Positions 20,101 through 29,038 are shown, numbered from the stretch's first letter. The stretch: DNA of 64,000 nt from Myxococcales bacterium (GCA_002721815.1 PBLQ01000045.1:62001-126000); one strand, 5' to 3'. The notes: generated by a model not told the origin, from the letters alone. Translations and numbers: made by a program.

Positions 20101-20787
20101 AATGCCATTGGTGATGATGTGGAGATTTATGCCGATACCGAACGGCACGGACTGCTGGCCACGGCTTATTTTCTCAGACAACAAAGCCCGAAAAGTCAGG
20201 GCCAGCCCAATGCCTGTTTGGCAGATTACATCGCGCCAAAATCTTCCGGTCACATCGATTGGATGGGTGCGTTCGCGGTCACTGCTGGCCTGGGCTTGGC
20301 AGACTTTGTTCAAGAGCAAAAAGACCAAGGGGACGATTACACGGCCATCATGGCCCAAGCGTTGGCCGACCGTCTGGCCGAAAGTTTTGCAGAATGGCTG
20401 CACCTCAAGGTCCGCAAAGAACTCTGGGGCTATGCAGCCACCGAAGATTTCAACAATCAAGAGCTCATTCAAGAGGTCTACCAAGGCATTCGGCCTGCCC
20501 CGGGCTATCCGGCCTGCCCCGAACATTCCCAAAAAGACACCCTCTTTCAACTGCTCGGCGCCAATGAGGCCTGCGACATGAAGCTCACCGAACATTACGC
20601 CATGTGGCCGGCCGCTTCTGTATGTGGTTGGTTGTTTGCCCACCCACAAGCTCGATATTTCGGGGTTGGTAAAATTGGCAAAGATCAGGTTATCGATTAC
20701 GCTCACCGCAAAGGGGTGGACTTGCAAGCCATGGAACAGTTATTAAAACCCAACTTAGGGTATACCAGCGGTGTGAACGAAGGATAA
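17116..20787 (+). CDS. metH: Cobalamin-dependent methionine synthase MetH
   Basis: 1223 residues, full length with all four modules: homocysteine domain (DGAMGT near residue 15; zinc Cys in LNCALG and GGCCGT), methyltetrahydrofolate domain ([13 protein letters not shown]), B12 domain (GDVHDIGKN, whose His is the lower axial cobalt ligand) and the AdoMet activation domain ([12 protein letters not shown]). It transfers the methyl group of 5-methyl-THF to homocysteine. Start is TTG at 17116 after AAGGA. It forms an operon with metF nine bases downstream. I looked for a cobalamin or SAM riboswitch in the 226 bp upstream and did not recognise one. Confidence 0.97.
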   Translation: MNLEEALKERILVIDGAMGTMIQGYNLQEEDYRGNRFSDHPSPLKGANDLLSLTQPKIIQDIHEAYLQAGADIIETNTFNATTIAMADYDLEAIVPELNLAAAKLAKQAAEKFTTPEKPRFVAGILGPTNKTASLSPDVENPGYRNVDFDTLVESYTQQAKALIDGGVDFLMVETVFDTLNCKSALFALQALFEKEQLEVPVAISATIVDASGRLLSGQTLEAFYNAVSHVPLISIGLNCALGADELRPYVQELSKISAFHTTAHPNAGLPNELGGYDETPENMAETVKDFLEAGWLNAVGGCCGTSPAHIEAIAAVAAQYKPRPLHKPPPATRLSGLEPLQIDSKSLFVNVGERTNVTGSKKFARLIREGLLEEALDVARDQVRNGAQIIDVNMDDAMLDAQALMAEFLRLIASDPEIARVPVMIDSSKWEVIWEGLKNVAGKAVVNSISMKDGEAAFIEKAKLTRQMGAAVVVMAFDETGQADTYERKVEICTRAYNILTEQVGFPATDIIFDPNIFAVATGIESHNEYAMAFIEATKKLKQDLPGIRVSGGVSNLSFSFRGNNPVREAMHAAFLYHAIRAGLDMGIVNAGQLAVYEDIPQDLKEKIEDVLFNRKPEATDALIEAAQTFKGDGKKVVKDEAWRSEDVEGRLRHALVQGILDHIEADTEEARQQVDHPLSVIEGPLMSGMQIVGDLFGAGKMFLPQVVKSARVMKKAVGYLVPFIEEANASGPEKTITKKKILMATVKGDVHDIGKNIVSVVLRCNNYEVIDLGVMVPAQTILKEAKEHNVDIIGLSGLITPSLDEMVTVAQEMQRLDFNVPLLIGGATTSKIHTAVKIDPNYDGAVVYVTDASRSVNVVSSLLKNGDLKTQTKDTYAQLRHNYEQSRQEIQLLSLDQAQANKTAIDWDQGPSPSPLKPQRQIITPPITELIETIDWSPFFATWEMKGKYPKILQDPVKGPEAQKLFDDAQTLLKKLTDENIIQAKGVVAIYPANAIGDDVEIYADTERHGLLATAYFLRQQSPKSQGQPNACLADYIAPKSSGHIDWMGAFAVTAGLGLADFVQEQKDQGDDYTAIMAQALADRLAESFAEWLHLKVRKELWGYAATEDFNNQELIQEVYQGIRPAPGYPACPEHSQKDTLFQLLGANEACDMKLTEHYAMWPAASVCGWLFAHPQARYFGVGKIGKDQVIDYAHRKGVDLQAMEQLLKPNLGYTSGVNEG

Positions 20788-20796
20788 AAGCGACTC

Positions 20797-21744
20797 ATGA
20801 AGGTAAGCGAACATTTAGACCGAGCCAAAGACACGTTGATTTCTTATGAGGTCATTCCCCCACCTCGCGGTAAATCAGCACAACCGATCATCGAAATCGT
20901 TGAGCAACTGCAACCCTACAATCCGCCATTCATTGATGTCACCAGTCATTCTGCAGAAGCATATTATGACGAGCTGGCGGATGGCAGTGTCCAAAGACGC
21001 ATCCGACGAAAGCGGCCCGGAACCATTTCTTTGTGCGGCATTATCCAAAACAGGTTTAAAATTGACACTGTGGCTCACGTGCTGTGTCGTGGTTTTACCA
21101 AAGAAGAAACTGAAGATGCGCTCATCGAGTTAAATTATTTGGGCATTCACAATGTGCTCGCCATTCGGGGTGATGAAACCAACTATAAAAAGCCCATGGC
21201 CAACAACCGAACGGCCAATGTGTACGCCGAAGACTTGGTGGAGCAAATCGAAGAGCTCAAACAAGGTCAATACTTAGAGCACGTTACCAACGCAGCCAAG
21301 TTAGATTTCTGTGTGGGCGTGGGTGGCTACCCTGAGAAGCACTTCGAAGCCCCCAACCTTAAAACCGATATTCATTATCTCAAACGAAAGATCGACGCTG
21401 GGGCGGAATACATCGTCACCCAGATGTTTTTCAACAATGACGCCTACTTCTCTTTTGTGGATGCTTGCCGTGAAGCCGGCATCACGGTCCCCATTGTGCC
21501 CGGCCTCAAGCTGCTGAAATCGGTCAAGCAACTCACCACCATCCCTAAAAACTTCTATGTGGATTTGCCCGATGAACTCGTGGACGAAGTGATGGAAAAC
21601 CCACAGCACGTGAAAGAAATCGGCTTTAACTTCGCGCTTAAACAGTGTGAAGACTTGCTCAACCGTGGCTCCAAATACCTGCACTTTTATATCATGAACG
21701 ATGCATCTGGGGTCTTGGGCATTGTAGATAAACTCAACAAATAG
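20797..21744 (+). CDS. metF: 5,10-methylenetetrahydrofolate reductase MetF
   Basis: 315 residues, close to the usual length. It starts with a [10 protein letters not shown] segment holding the catalytic Glu region and continues with IRGDE and [16 protein letters not shown], typical of the flavin-dependent TIM-barrel enzyme. It makes 5-methyl-THF, the methyl donor for MetH, so this operon forms a two-step methyl supply for methionine. ATG at 20797; AAGGA lies in the metH 3' end. Only three bases separate its stop from that of the convergent peroxiredoxin gene. Confidence 0.94.
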   Translation: MKVSEHLDRAKDTLISYEVIPPPRGKSAQPIIEIVEQLQPYNPPFIDVTSHSAEAYYDELADGSVQRRIRRKRPGTISLCGIIQNRFKIDTVAHVLCRGFTKEETEDALIELNYLGIHNVLAIRGDETNYKKPMANNRTANVYAEDLVEQIEELKQGQYLEHVTNAAKLDFCVGVGGYPEKHFEAPNLKTDIHYLKRKIDAGAEYIVTQMFFNNDAYFSFVDACREAGITVPIVPGLKLLKSVKQLTTIPKNFYVDLPDELVDEVMENPQHVKEIGFNFALKQCEDLLNRGSKYLHFYIMNDASGVLGIVDKLNK

Positions 21745-21747
21745 GGT

Positions 21748-22392
21748 TTACGGGTTTGCAGCCACGATGGCGGCGATGTCTTCGGCCACCACTTGGGCAT
21801 GGCCCGACAGCCCGTTTGGAATTCCTGGGTCTTGATAAACAAGAATCCATTCACCGGCCGGTGAAAGCACCACCGTTTGTCGGGATGGAAACAGGGCCAT
21901 GGCCGAATCCACAATGTTGTAATAGAGCGCCAACTCCCGTTCGAGATCGCTCCACAGGTCGTAAGGAAAATCATTGCCGTTACAAAAATCCGCATTGGTG
22001 TCCACTTCATTAAAAGACACCCCGTAGATTTTGGTGTTGAGATTTTCGAAAGCATCGGCTTGATCTCGGAACCCGAGACCTTGGGTCGTTCAACCGCTCG
22101 TATTGGCCAGCGGATAAAACCACAGCACCGAAAAGTGGCCCTGTAAGGCCTCGTTGGAAACTGTTTCTCCACGGTGATTCATGACACCGCTGAACTCTGG
22201 TAAGCCACGAGGGGTGGAGGGAACTGTTCCTCGAACCTCGTCGGGAATGGTCCAAGCAGACACCGCAGACACGCCCCCGTCTGCACCGGCTTGGGCATGA
22301 AGCCCGGTGTCTTTGGGAATGTCAGATTCCGTTGCTTGGCAGGCCATCAATCCCAAAACCGCCAAAGCGCTGCACAGTGTTAACCTTACCAT
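21748..22392 (-). CDS. Putative selenocysteine-containing peroxiredoxin lipoprotein (in-frame TGA at 22090-22092)
   Basis: 214 codons in one frame with a single internal TGA at codon 101. Before it the protein reads FSVLWFYPLANTSG and after it TTQGLGFRDQADAF, matching the BCP/AhpE peroxiredoxin active site TPGCTxQACxFRD with TGA in place of the peroxidatic Cys. The usual resolving Cys five residues on is Leu here, so a 1-Sec mechanism is implied. The N-terminus is a signal peptide ending LMAC, hence a lipid-anchored envelope protein reducing peroxides. Reading continues past the TGA with normal peroxiredoxin sequence for 113 codons (PYDLWSDLERELAL, VVLSPAGEW). Start ATG overlaps the zinc-ribbon stop, with AAGGGAAA before it. 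A nonsense mutation is the alternative. Confidence 0.85.
22062..22092 (-). promoter_or_regulatory. Predicted bacterial SECIS element
   Basis: On the reverse strand the TGA (22092-22090) is followed by nine bases, then GGTCTCGG (22080-22073), loop GTT (22072-22070), and CCGAGATC (22069-22062). The stem has eight pairs, one of them G-U. The loop begins with G and lies 17 bases after the TGA, within the 16-37 base range known for bacterial SECIS elements, which recruit SelB. Inference from geometry. Confidence 0.65.
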
Positions 22393-22559
22393 TTTCCCTT
22401 AAAATCCATCATGTCTCTCATGGCATCGAGGGCGCCTTCTTCAATTTCTCCAGCCATTTCAGCCTCTTCGGCACATTCCTCGCAGAGCTTCTTCTTGCGG
22501 CCATTCACTTTGATGGCCACCACTTCGTCCACATCTTCTTTGCAACCTTGGCATTTCAT
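22386..22559 (-). CDS. Small zinc-ribbon protein
   Basis: 57 residues: MKCQGCKEDVDE, a basic turn, then KLCEECAEEAE and an acidic helical tail. Two CxxC pairs separated by about 19 residues form a likely zinc ribbon. I do not recognise a named family. ATG at 22559 has GGGAG seven bases upstream; the frame extends to 22964 but that part lies over the divergent gene and lacks such a site. Its stop overlaps the start of the selenoprotein peroxiredoxin gene (ATGGTAA), so the two are translated together and may be functionally linked. Confidence 0.7.
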   Translation of the reverse strand: MKCQGCKEDVDEVVAIKVNGRKKKLCEECAEEAEMAGEIEEGALDAMRDMMDFKGKW

Positions 22560-22579
22560 CTTCAAACTCCCGGTTGGCA

Positions 22580-22600
22580 AGTGAAATAAATATATTACGC
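22580..22600. promoter_or_regulatory. AT-rich divergent promoter region
   Basis: The 74 bp between the zinc-ribbon and DUF455 starts contain a strongly AT-rich core with TATATT and, on the reverse strand, TAATAT 18 bases after TTGCTC. It must hold promoters for both directions, but the exact boxes are uncertain. Confidence 0.3.
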
Positions 22601-22633
22601 TAAAGATGACTTGTCGAGCAAAGAGGTTGGGTG

Positions 22634-24478
22634 ATGGCGTCAAAACCAGGCAGCTATATAACGGTTTCAGATTATTGCCGGTATCTGATTCAAAGTCCCG
22701 ACTTGGCCAGTAAACTGGCACCCCCACGGCAATCCAATGGCCAACCTTTGGTGATCGACACGCCAGAGCCAGAGCTGTTGCAGACCCCGGCTCGTGCCCC
22801 CCATCTTCAAATGACTGGCAATGCCCCCAAGCTGCCAAAAATGGCACAACTGGTTCACCCCGAAGCCCGCGCCAAATGTTTACACCGGTTCGCCCATCAT
22901 GAACTCCAAGCCGTTGAGCTCTTTGCCTGGGCCATTTTGCGGTGGCCTCAAATGCCAGCACCACTTAAAAAAGGATTTCTCAATACCATTGCAGAAGAAC
23001 AAAAGCATTTGGGTATGTACTTGGAACGACTCAAAGCCCACGGCATTGAGTTTGGCCATTATGAACTGTCCGATTACTTCTGGCGTCACGTTCCTACCCT
23101 AGACCAAAGCGAAGAAGGGCCCAAAGCCTTTCTCAGCGCCATGGGCCTCACTTTGGAGCAAGCCAACCTCGATTTCACCCTCATGTTTAAACGTGCTTTT
23201 GAGCAAGCGGGCGATGAAGAAACCGCACAGGTCCTGCAGGTGGTGCATGACGAAGAGATTGGGCACGTGCGTCTCGCTAAAACCTGGCTCAACAAACTAG
23301 AAGGCAGCGAAGACGACTTAGCTAATTATTTGAAAACCGCCCCCTTCCCATTTGGTGCCACCCGCGCCAAAGGTCGGCAATTTTTCAGTCAACCACGACA
23401 AGCTGCCACGCTGAGCCCAGAATTTATTGACCACGTGGAGAATGCCCAAAAGAACTGGGCACATTTAGATGTGGAATTGATCTGTAATTTTGGGGCCGAA
23501 GAAAAAGGTTTGCAGATTAATGAGGCGCACACCCGAAACATTCGACATCTTTTTCAACTTTTCTGGCAACATCCCACCGAGGCGTCGCACATTCATCCCG
23601 CGTTACAAGAACGCAACGCTTTTTTGCCTTCCACCCGGGAGCCTGTGTCTTTTCCTTGGTTGGCCACAACTGCGGCCCAACAACACGCACAAGACAATGG
23701 GCGTACACTTTGGGGGCCACAACCGCGTCACGTGATGAAATGGCACCCCAAGCAAAGCGCCATTGCCTGGAGCCGACAGATCGACCCTCAAAACCAAAGA
23801 GTGTGCCAGCGCATCCAAATCTTTCCCCCAGATTATTTTGAGACCCACAGCGACACTGATTTCAAAGAAGTGCTGCAACAGTTTACGCAACAGAACGGAC
23901 CTCATTTCACCTTGAAACCCAACTGGGGGTTTTCTGGAAGGGGACGGGTGGGGGCCCAAGGGATAAACGGGTTCGACGCGATCGTGGCGGCCGCCAAAAG
24001 AATGTGCGCGCACAAAGAGGGGTTTGTCTTAGAGCCCTGGCTCAATCGCACTCAGGACTTCTCCATTTTACTCTGGATTCCTGCCAAAGGCGATGTGCGC
24101 GTTCAGGTTTTAGAGCTGCTCAACACCACCAGCGGCGTTTATGCGGGACACGAAAACCAACTTCCTTCGGCCAGACAAAAAGAACTCAAAAAGATTGGTC
24201 GACGCCTGGCCGAAGACCTTAGGGCCGATGGCTATGTGGGGCCAGCAGGGATTGATGCCTTTGCTTACGAAGATAATGGGCAAACTTTTTTGCGCCCCGT
24301 GGTGGAAATCAATGCTCGCATGACCATGGGTCATTTGGCATGGTGGGTGTTTTCTTCTTTGGGAAAACAAAAAATGCGGTTTGCCTTTCATCCCAAAATT
24401 CAAGCGCAAGCGCCTGAGTGGGCAACCCAAACAATCCAACTCTTTGAAAAGGGGCCCCTGGTTTTCTTGGGCGATTAA
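22634..24478 (+). CDS. Fusion of DUF455 ferritin-like domain and ATP-grasp-like domain
   Basis: 614 residues. The first ~270 match DUF455: helical, with metal-ligand patterns HHELQAVELFAW, AEEQKHLGMYLERL and VHDEEIGHVRLA typical of ferritin-like di-iron proteins related to MiaE. From about residue 375 onward the sequence changes to an ATP-grasp-like domain: LKPNWGFSGRGRVG (nucleotide-binding Lys and Gly-rich loop), FVLEPWL, and VVEINARMTMGH (the ExN metal ligands). The family combination suggests oxidation chemistry joined to ATP-dependent ligation, substrate unknown. ATG 22634 was chosen over the adjacent GTG at 22631 for spacing from AGAGG. The gene ends in a TTAA shared with nadE. Confidence 0.75.
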   Translation: MASKPGSYITVSDYCRYLIQSPDLASKLAPPRQSNGQPLVIDTPEPELLQTPARAPHLQMTGNAPKLPKMAQLVHPEARAKCLHRFAHHELQAVELFAWAILRWPQMPAPLKKGFLNTIAEEQKHLGMYLERLKAHGIEFGHYELSDYFWRHVPTLDQSEEGPKAFLSAMGLTLEQANLDFTLMFKRAFEQAGDEETAQVLQVVHDEEIGHVRLAKTWLNKLEGSEDDLANYLKTAPFPFGATRAKGRQFFSQPRQAATLSPEFIDHVENAQKNWAHLDVELICNFGAEEKGLQINEAHTRNIRHLFQLFWQHPTEASHIHPALQERNAFLPSTREPVSFPWLATTAAQQHAQDNGRTLWGPQPRHVMKWHPKQSAIAWSRQIDPQNQRVCQRIQIFPPDYFETHSDTDFKEVLQQFTQQNGPHFTLKPNWGFSGRGRVGAQGINGFDAIVAAAKRMCAHKEGFVLEPWLNRTQDFSILLWIPAKGDVRVQVLELLNTTSGVYAGHENQLPSARQKELKKIGRRLAEDLRADGYVGPAGIDAFAYEDNGQTFLRPVVEINARMTMGHLAWWVFSSLGKQKMRFAFHPKIQAQAPEWATQTIQLFEKGPLVFLGD

Positions 24479-26124
24479 GCTCTAAAATCCATGGCGACAG
24501 GCATGCGTCGCCCTTCCCCAAAAGCTTTGGGGCTAACGCGTAACACACAAGCACTTTGCCACCGTTTGTACTCAGAGCGATCCACCAGCTTGAGAATGCG
24601 ACGCAACTCTTCTTCGTCGCAATCCACTTCGCTCAAGATCAAATCACACCCTTCCCCATCTTCGACGTAGCGCCGTAAAATGTCATCTAAAATTTCGTAC
24701 GGGGGCAACGAATCTTGATCCACCTGCCCTGGTTTAAGCTCGGCGCTGGGGGGCTTGGTGATGGTAGAAGTGGGAATGACTTCACCGTGGCGGTTCATAA
24801 AATTGGCCAACGTGTACACATCGGTTTTCCATACATCAGCGATGGGTGCCAACGCCCCGCACATATCGCCGTAGAGCGTGGCGTAACCGACGGCCACCTC
24901 ACTTTTGTTTCCGGTGGTTAAAACCATGGCGCCCCACCGATTGGACAAGCCCATTAAAATTACACCTCGCGCTCGAGCTTGCAGATTTTGATCGGTGACA
25001 TCTGCCAATGCGGGCGGGCCGCCCTCGAAAGCAGGTGCCAATTGTTGGCGTAAACTTTCGACCACAGGCTCAATGGCCACCGTGTGGCATTCAATCCCTA
25101 GGAAAGTGGCGAGGTCCTCCGCATCTTTGAGGGAATGTGCCGAAGAGTATGCCGAAGGCATGCGCACACCGGTCACCCTTTCAGGCCCGAGTGCTTTGAC
25201 CGCCAATGCCGCAGTCACTGCAGAATCAATGCCCCCCGACAAACCCACGATCACTTTATGTGCGCCACATTTTTGCACGTAGTCTTTAATGCCCAAACAC
25301 AGGGCTTTTTCGAGATTGTCAAACCGATCCAAATGAGCAAGCGGTGTCCCAGAGTCCTCTTCTGTGTCCACCAAGAGGAGTGCCTCTTCGAACAGCGGAG
25401 CGCGTTGTTGAACCTGTCCATCGGCCCCAATCACCAATGAACCGCCATCGAAAATGAGATGATCGTGTGCGCCCGTTTGCCCACACACATAAACAGGCGT
25501 TTGGTGTTTTTTGGCCAAGTGAACAAAAATCCGTTCACGAAACAGGTGTTTATTTTCGGCAAAAGGAGAAGCCGCCAAATTGAGCATGGCATCCACGCCT
25601 TGTGCCATCACGCGGGCCACCGGGTCTTCTTCATAACGGTGGTGGGGCCAGTAATCCGCATCGTTCCAGGCATCTTCACAAATGGTGATCCCCAGCTTTT
25701 TGCCACCGATTTCAATGCAACCGAACCCCTCTGTAGGTCCCGGCTCAAAATAGCGTTTCTCGTCAAAAATATCGTAATTGGGGATCAATCGCTTATGGGC
25801 CACTGGCCGAACTTTGCCATTTTCACACAAGACGGCCGAGTTGGTCAGCGGTGTTCCCACCGGCCCACCGGCCGTTAAGGGTGCCCCAAGCAAAATGGGC
25901 AGCGGGCTGCTTTGGGCCAAATGCTGCAGCGCCAACAAGATCTGTCCCGTCATATCTGCTCGAAAAAGAAGGTCTTTTGGTAAATATCCACAAATGGCCA
26001 ACTCAGGCGCCACCAACAGCTCAGCCCCTTCGGCCACCGCTTCATGCGCCGCCTGCAACAGGCGTTTCACATTGGTTTCGGGCGCTCCCACCAAAGGGTT
26101 CAGTTGGAATAGTGCCAGCTTCAA
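24475..26124 (-). CDS. nadE: Glutamine-dependent NAD+ synthetase
   Basis: 549 residues. The N-terminal nitrilase-type glutaminase domain has the Glu41/Lys111/Cys149 triad (PELAICGY, HKRLIPNYD, ITICEDAW); the C-terminal synthetase domain has the PP-loop SGGIDS at 296-301. It amidates nicotinic acid adenine dinucleotide to NAD+ using glutamine and ATP in the cytoplasm. Start is TTG at 26124, preceded by AGGAGG. It stands alone between convergent and divergent neighbours. Confidence 0.95.
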   Translation of the reverse strand: MKLALFQLNPLVGAPETNVKRLLQAAHEAVAEGAELLVAPELAICGYLPKDLLFRADMTGQILLALQHLAQSSPLPILLGAPLTAGGPVGTPLTNSAVLCENGKVRPVAHKRLIPNYDIFDEKRYFEPGPTEGFGCIEIGGKKLGITICEDAWNDADYWPHHRYEEDPVARVMAQGVDAMLNLAASPFAENKHLFRERIFVHLAKKHQTPVYVCGQTGAHDHLIFDGGSLVIGADGQVQQRAPLFEEALLLVDTEEDSGTPLAHLDRFDNLEKALCLGIKDYVQKCGAHKVIVGLSGGIDSAVTAALAVKALGPERVTGVRMPSAYSSAHSLKDAEDLATFLGIECHTVAIEPVVESLRQQLAPAFEGGPPALADVTDQNLQARARGVILMGLSNRWGAMVLTTGNKSEVAVGYATLYGDMCGALAPIADVWKTDVYTLANFMNRHGEVIPTSTITKPPSAELKPGQVDQDSLPPYEILDDILRRYVEDGEGCDLILSEVDCDEEELRRILKLVDRSEYKRWQSACVLRVSPKAFGEGRRMPVAMDFRA

Positions 26125-26249
26125 AAGACCTCCTACTTGAGGGGTTCATACCTCGTTTTGACGGGTTTTCCCAGCACCTTTGTGAGACTTGACAGGCAGC
26201 CGGCATATGAGGTTGGATCGCGTGGTCGAGAATGACGAAGGAGACAATT

Positions 26250-26660
26250 ATGGCCAACGCCGAAACCATTGAAAGCTACCTCAAAGAAACAGGCCTGACC
26301 TGGGAAAAGCTCGCGGACAACACCTGGATGATCAACGATGAATACGACACCATCGATAACATCGTGGTCTACCTCAACGATCCCGTGGTGTTTTTCAGAG
26401 TCAAACTCATGGACATCCCCAAAGATTGCGACCGACAGGCTTTGTTTGAAACTCTGTTGAAATTGAATACCGCTGATATGCTGCACGGTGCCTACGGGCT
26501 CGAAGGCGATGCCGTGGTGGCTACCGACACCCTGCAAGCAGACAATCTGGACTTGAATGAGTTTCAAGCCTCCATCGATTCGCTGTCTCTGTGCATCACC
26601 GGTCACTACAAAGAGCTGGCCCAATTTCACGGACAAAGCGTCCCTGCAGCATTACAATAA
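26250..26660 (+). CDS. YbjN/CesT-like protein upstream of pspA
   Basis: 136 residues, acidic, no signal peptide. It alternates strands and helices (DNIVVYLNDPVVFFRVKLMD, then LNTADMLHGAYGLEGDAVVA) like the YbjN and type-III-secretion-chaperone (CesT) fold; the MLHGAYGLEGD segment is the most distinctive. Such proteins are small partners or chaperones, not enzymes. AAGGAG lies six bases before the ATG. It precedes pspA by 24 bp, so a role with PspA in membrane stress is likely. Family assignment is moderate. Confidence 0.6.
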   Translation: MANAETIESYLKETGLTWEKLADNTWMINDEYDTIDNIVVYLNDPVVFFRVKLMDIPKDCDRQALFETLLKLNTADMLHGAYGLEGDAVVATDTLQADNLDLNEFQASIDSLSLCITGHYKELAQFHGQSVPAALQ

Positions 26661-26684
26661 TTTTTAAAACCTAAGGATTGAACA

Positions 26685-27434
26685 ATGGCGATTTTTCAAA
26701 GACTGGCAACCCTGCTGCGTTCCAATGTGAACGACATGATCAATAAAGCAGAGGATCCCGAAAAAATGCTCAACCAAATGCTCATGGACATGCAAGAGCA
26801 ACTGGTGGAAGCCAAAAAGCAGGTGGCCGTGGCCATCGCAGATGAAAAGAAATTACAAAAGCAATTCGAAAAAGAAAAAGAGCTCGCCCTCAAGTGGGAA
26901 GAAAAAGCCATGATGGCCGTCAAAGCAGGCAACGATGAGTTGGCGAAAAAGGCCCTCGAGCGCAAAGCCGAACACGCTCAAACCGCTGGCTCTTTCGAAA
27001 CCAGCTGGCACCAACAAAAGGCGCAAGTTGAAAAGCTCAAAGAAGCCCTCACCAAACTCAGCAATAAGATCAACGAGGCCAAGCGCAAGAAAAACTTGCT
27101 CATCGCCCGCGCCAAGCGCGCCGAGGCCCAAAAGACCATTGCCGAAACCATGTCGGGCATGAGCAACACCAGTGCCTTTGACACCATCGCGCGCATGGAA
27201 GAAAAAGTCGACACCATGGAAGCCGAAGCATCGGCCACCGCTGAACTCGAAATGGATATGGGTGAAGACAACCTGGAAAAAGAGTTTGCCAACTTAGACA
27301 GCATGGCGGCCGACGATGAATTGGCAGCACTCAAAGCGTCCATGGGCATGGCCAAAGAAGAAGAAGCCCCGGCGGAAGCCGACTTGGCAGAGATTGAAAA
27401 AGAAATCGAAGCCGAAGTGGCCGCCAAAGGCTAA
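26685..27434 (+). CDS. pspA: PspA/IM30 family membrane-stress protein
   Basis: 249 residues. The N-terminal amphipathic helix (MAIFQRLATLLRSNVNDMIN) is followed by long coiled-coil helices, the EDPEKMLNQMLMDMQ segment being the PspA/IM30 signature; the C-terminal tail is acidic. The family (ESCRT-III superfamily) polymerises on damaged inner membrane. AAGGA precedes the ATG. No pspB, pspC or pspF is nearby; instead a YbjN-like gene is its operon partner. A strong terminator follows. Confidence 0.9.
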   Translation: MAIFQRLATLLRSNVNDMINKAEDPEKMLNQMLMDMQEQLVEAKKQVAVAIADEKKLQKQFEKEKELALKWEEKAMMAVKAGNDELAKKALERKAEHAQTAGSFETSWHQQKAQVEKLKEALTKLSNKINEAKRKKNLLIARAKRAEAQKTIAETMSGMSNTSAFDTIARMEEKVDTMEAEASATAELEMDMGEDNLEKEFANLDSMAADDELAALKASMGMAKEEEAPAEADLAEIEKEIEAEVAAKG

Positions 27435-27463
27435 ACGCTACGGGTCACAATCCAAAAACAAAG

Positions 27464-27490
27464 CGCACCTCATCGGGGTGCGTTTTTTTT
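27464..27490 (+). terminator. Rho-independent terminator of the YbjN-pspA operon
   Basis: Stem CGCACC (27464-27469) with GGTGCG (27477-27482), followed by eight T residues. On the reverse strand the stem is followed by CTTTGTTTTT, so it may also end the convergent barrel gene. Confidence 0.85.
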
Positions 27491-27493
27491 GTG

Positions 27494-28939
27494 TTACTTC
27501 GCACTCACCTGTCGTCGCCACATCACACCAAACAACGCATCGTGGGTGTTTTGCCAAACCACCTCTTGGCCTTGGCTCAAATGGGGGCAATAGGCATAAC
27601 GGCCCCACACCGACCAATCATCGAAAATGCGCATGGCCCCTTCGAACAAAGCCACGCTGGGGTCGTGATCAGCCTGAATGGCCGTCCAACGCTTTTTTGA
27701 AATCCACTGCGCGCCCAGTTGAAGGTCAGCGGATTGCCATTGCACTTTACCGTGAAACAAAGCCCCTCTTTCCTGGGGCGGTATGCGGAGTTTCAATGAA
27801 CCGGTGAGGGCATCACTCCATTGAAACCCCACTTCATACCCTTGGTTAATGCCGCCCGCCCTGGGCACATAAAGAAAATTATCCCCTTCGGTGGTGGTGG
27901 GAACGAGACTGACACGTTTGTCTAACTCATAAGTCACGTCGAAAGGCGCAAAATAATGCGCGTCAGAAGAGCCACCCAAAAAAGTTTCAACGTAAAGCCC
28001 CACCCAAGGCAGCGTGAGCCACAATTGTAAGCCCCCCAAACCACCCAAGCCCCATTCGCCTTGAGATTGGCCATAATGTGAGAAGCCATTGAGAAGGCTC
28101 GTGCCCATATATGGTTTGAGCACCAACAGTTGCTCCAAAAGATCAAAGGACAGCGCCACGTCGGCCGCTCCCGCCCCCAAGCGACGATCGATCTTCTCTA
28201 AATTCAAATCCCCCATGTGTCCCAAATCGGTGGCTTGGCTGTTCATATAAGGATCGAAAACCCCTTCAACGCCCCAGTCCACTTTGAGTGCGCCCGCACC
28301 CAAAGGATGGCTCGCTGATATCCGCCCACCCAACACCGACGGTGCGCCCAGAAATGAGCCCGCAAAAGCTGCAATTTGCAGGGGCGTTCCCCAAATGGTG
28401 CTGCGGCCATAAACCCCGCTCGTTCGCAAGTCCCAATGAATTTGATTGTGATAGCCATTGACCAAAAGGCCTTGCCCCAACTTCAGGTCCAATGCGCCCC
28501 CACGAACAAAAAAATCGCTGTCACCATGGCCCAAACGAAATGACTGAATCACACGGGACACACGCACCACATCAAGCTCACCATTCACCCACCAATCATC
28601 GCAACGCAGAAACGCACAGGCTGCCGGATCGTTCGGACTCAAATTGGGAGGGTTGAGATTCCAGAAAATGGGCGCATGCAATTTGAGTGCAGCAGGCTTG
28701 CTTTGAAATTCCAAAGAGACCGGGGTCCCCAAGTACAAATCATCACTGAGGGAACGCACATCCAAGCCAACGCCCGGAATGATCGCCAACTGTGGTGCAA
28801 ATTGACTCTCTTGGGTGAAACCAGAATTGCTGAAAGCGATCAGGAACAGCAGTCCCGCAAGCAGGGTACGGAGGGTTGATACAACAAACTTTTGCAAAAG
28901 AGGTCCGAGGCTGAATAAAGCTGAAGCGGATGCACCCAT
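27494..28939 (-). CDS. Probable outer-membrane beta-barrel protein
   Basis: About 481 residues. An N-terminal hydrophobic segment (TLRTLLAGLLFLIAF, then SNSGFTQ) looks like a signal peptide. The rest is rich in alternating aromatic and polar residues, Gly and short turns (GGLGGLQLWLTLPWVGLYVE, DWSVWGRYAYCPH) as in transmembrane beta-strands, with the last strand close to the C-terminus (ALFGVMWRRQ). No known porin family is recognised. The start is uncertain: ATG 28939 lacks a clear ribosome site and a TTG about 17 codons later is possible. No operon partner on this strand is apparent. Confidence 0.55.
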   Translation of the reverse strand: MGASASALFSLGPLLQKFVVSTLRTLLAGLLFLIAFSNSGFTQESQFAPQLAIIPGVGLDVRSLSDDLYLGTPVSLEFQSKPAALKLHAPIFWNLNPPNLSPNDPAACAFLRCDDWWVNGELDVVRVSRVIQSFRLGHGDSDFFVRGGALDLKLGQGLLVNGYHNQIHWDLRTSGVYGRSTIWGTPLQIAAFAGSFLGAPSVLGGRISASHPLGAGALKVDWGVEGVFDPYMNSQATDLGHMGDLNLEKIDRRLGAGAADVALSFDLLEQLLVLKPYMGTSLLNGFSHYGQSQGEWGLGGLGGLQLWLTLPWVGLYVETFLGGSSDAHYFAPFDVTYELDKRVSLVPTTTEGDNFLYVPRAGGINQGYEVGFQWSDALTGSLKLRIPPQERGALFHGKVQWQSADLQLGAQWISKKRWTAIQADHDPSVALFEGAMRIFDDWSVWGRYAYCPHLSQGQEVVWQNTHDALFGVMWRRQVSAK

Positions 28940-29038
28940 CAATACCAATCTGAAGCGGTATCAGTCCAGAATTTGACTGGGAATCAGGAGGAGCTGTTTG
29001 CTTCAACCCATCGCGAGATTGTCATGCCAGCGCGTGAT

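Noticed and set aside
21748-22392. Frameshifted or pseudogene peroxiredoxin
   Set aside because: Both parts are in the same frame, the break is a TGA exactly at the catalytic Cys position, and a SECIS-like hairpin follows; recoding explains it better than decay.
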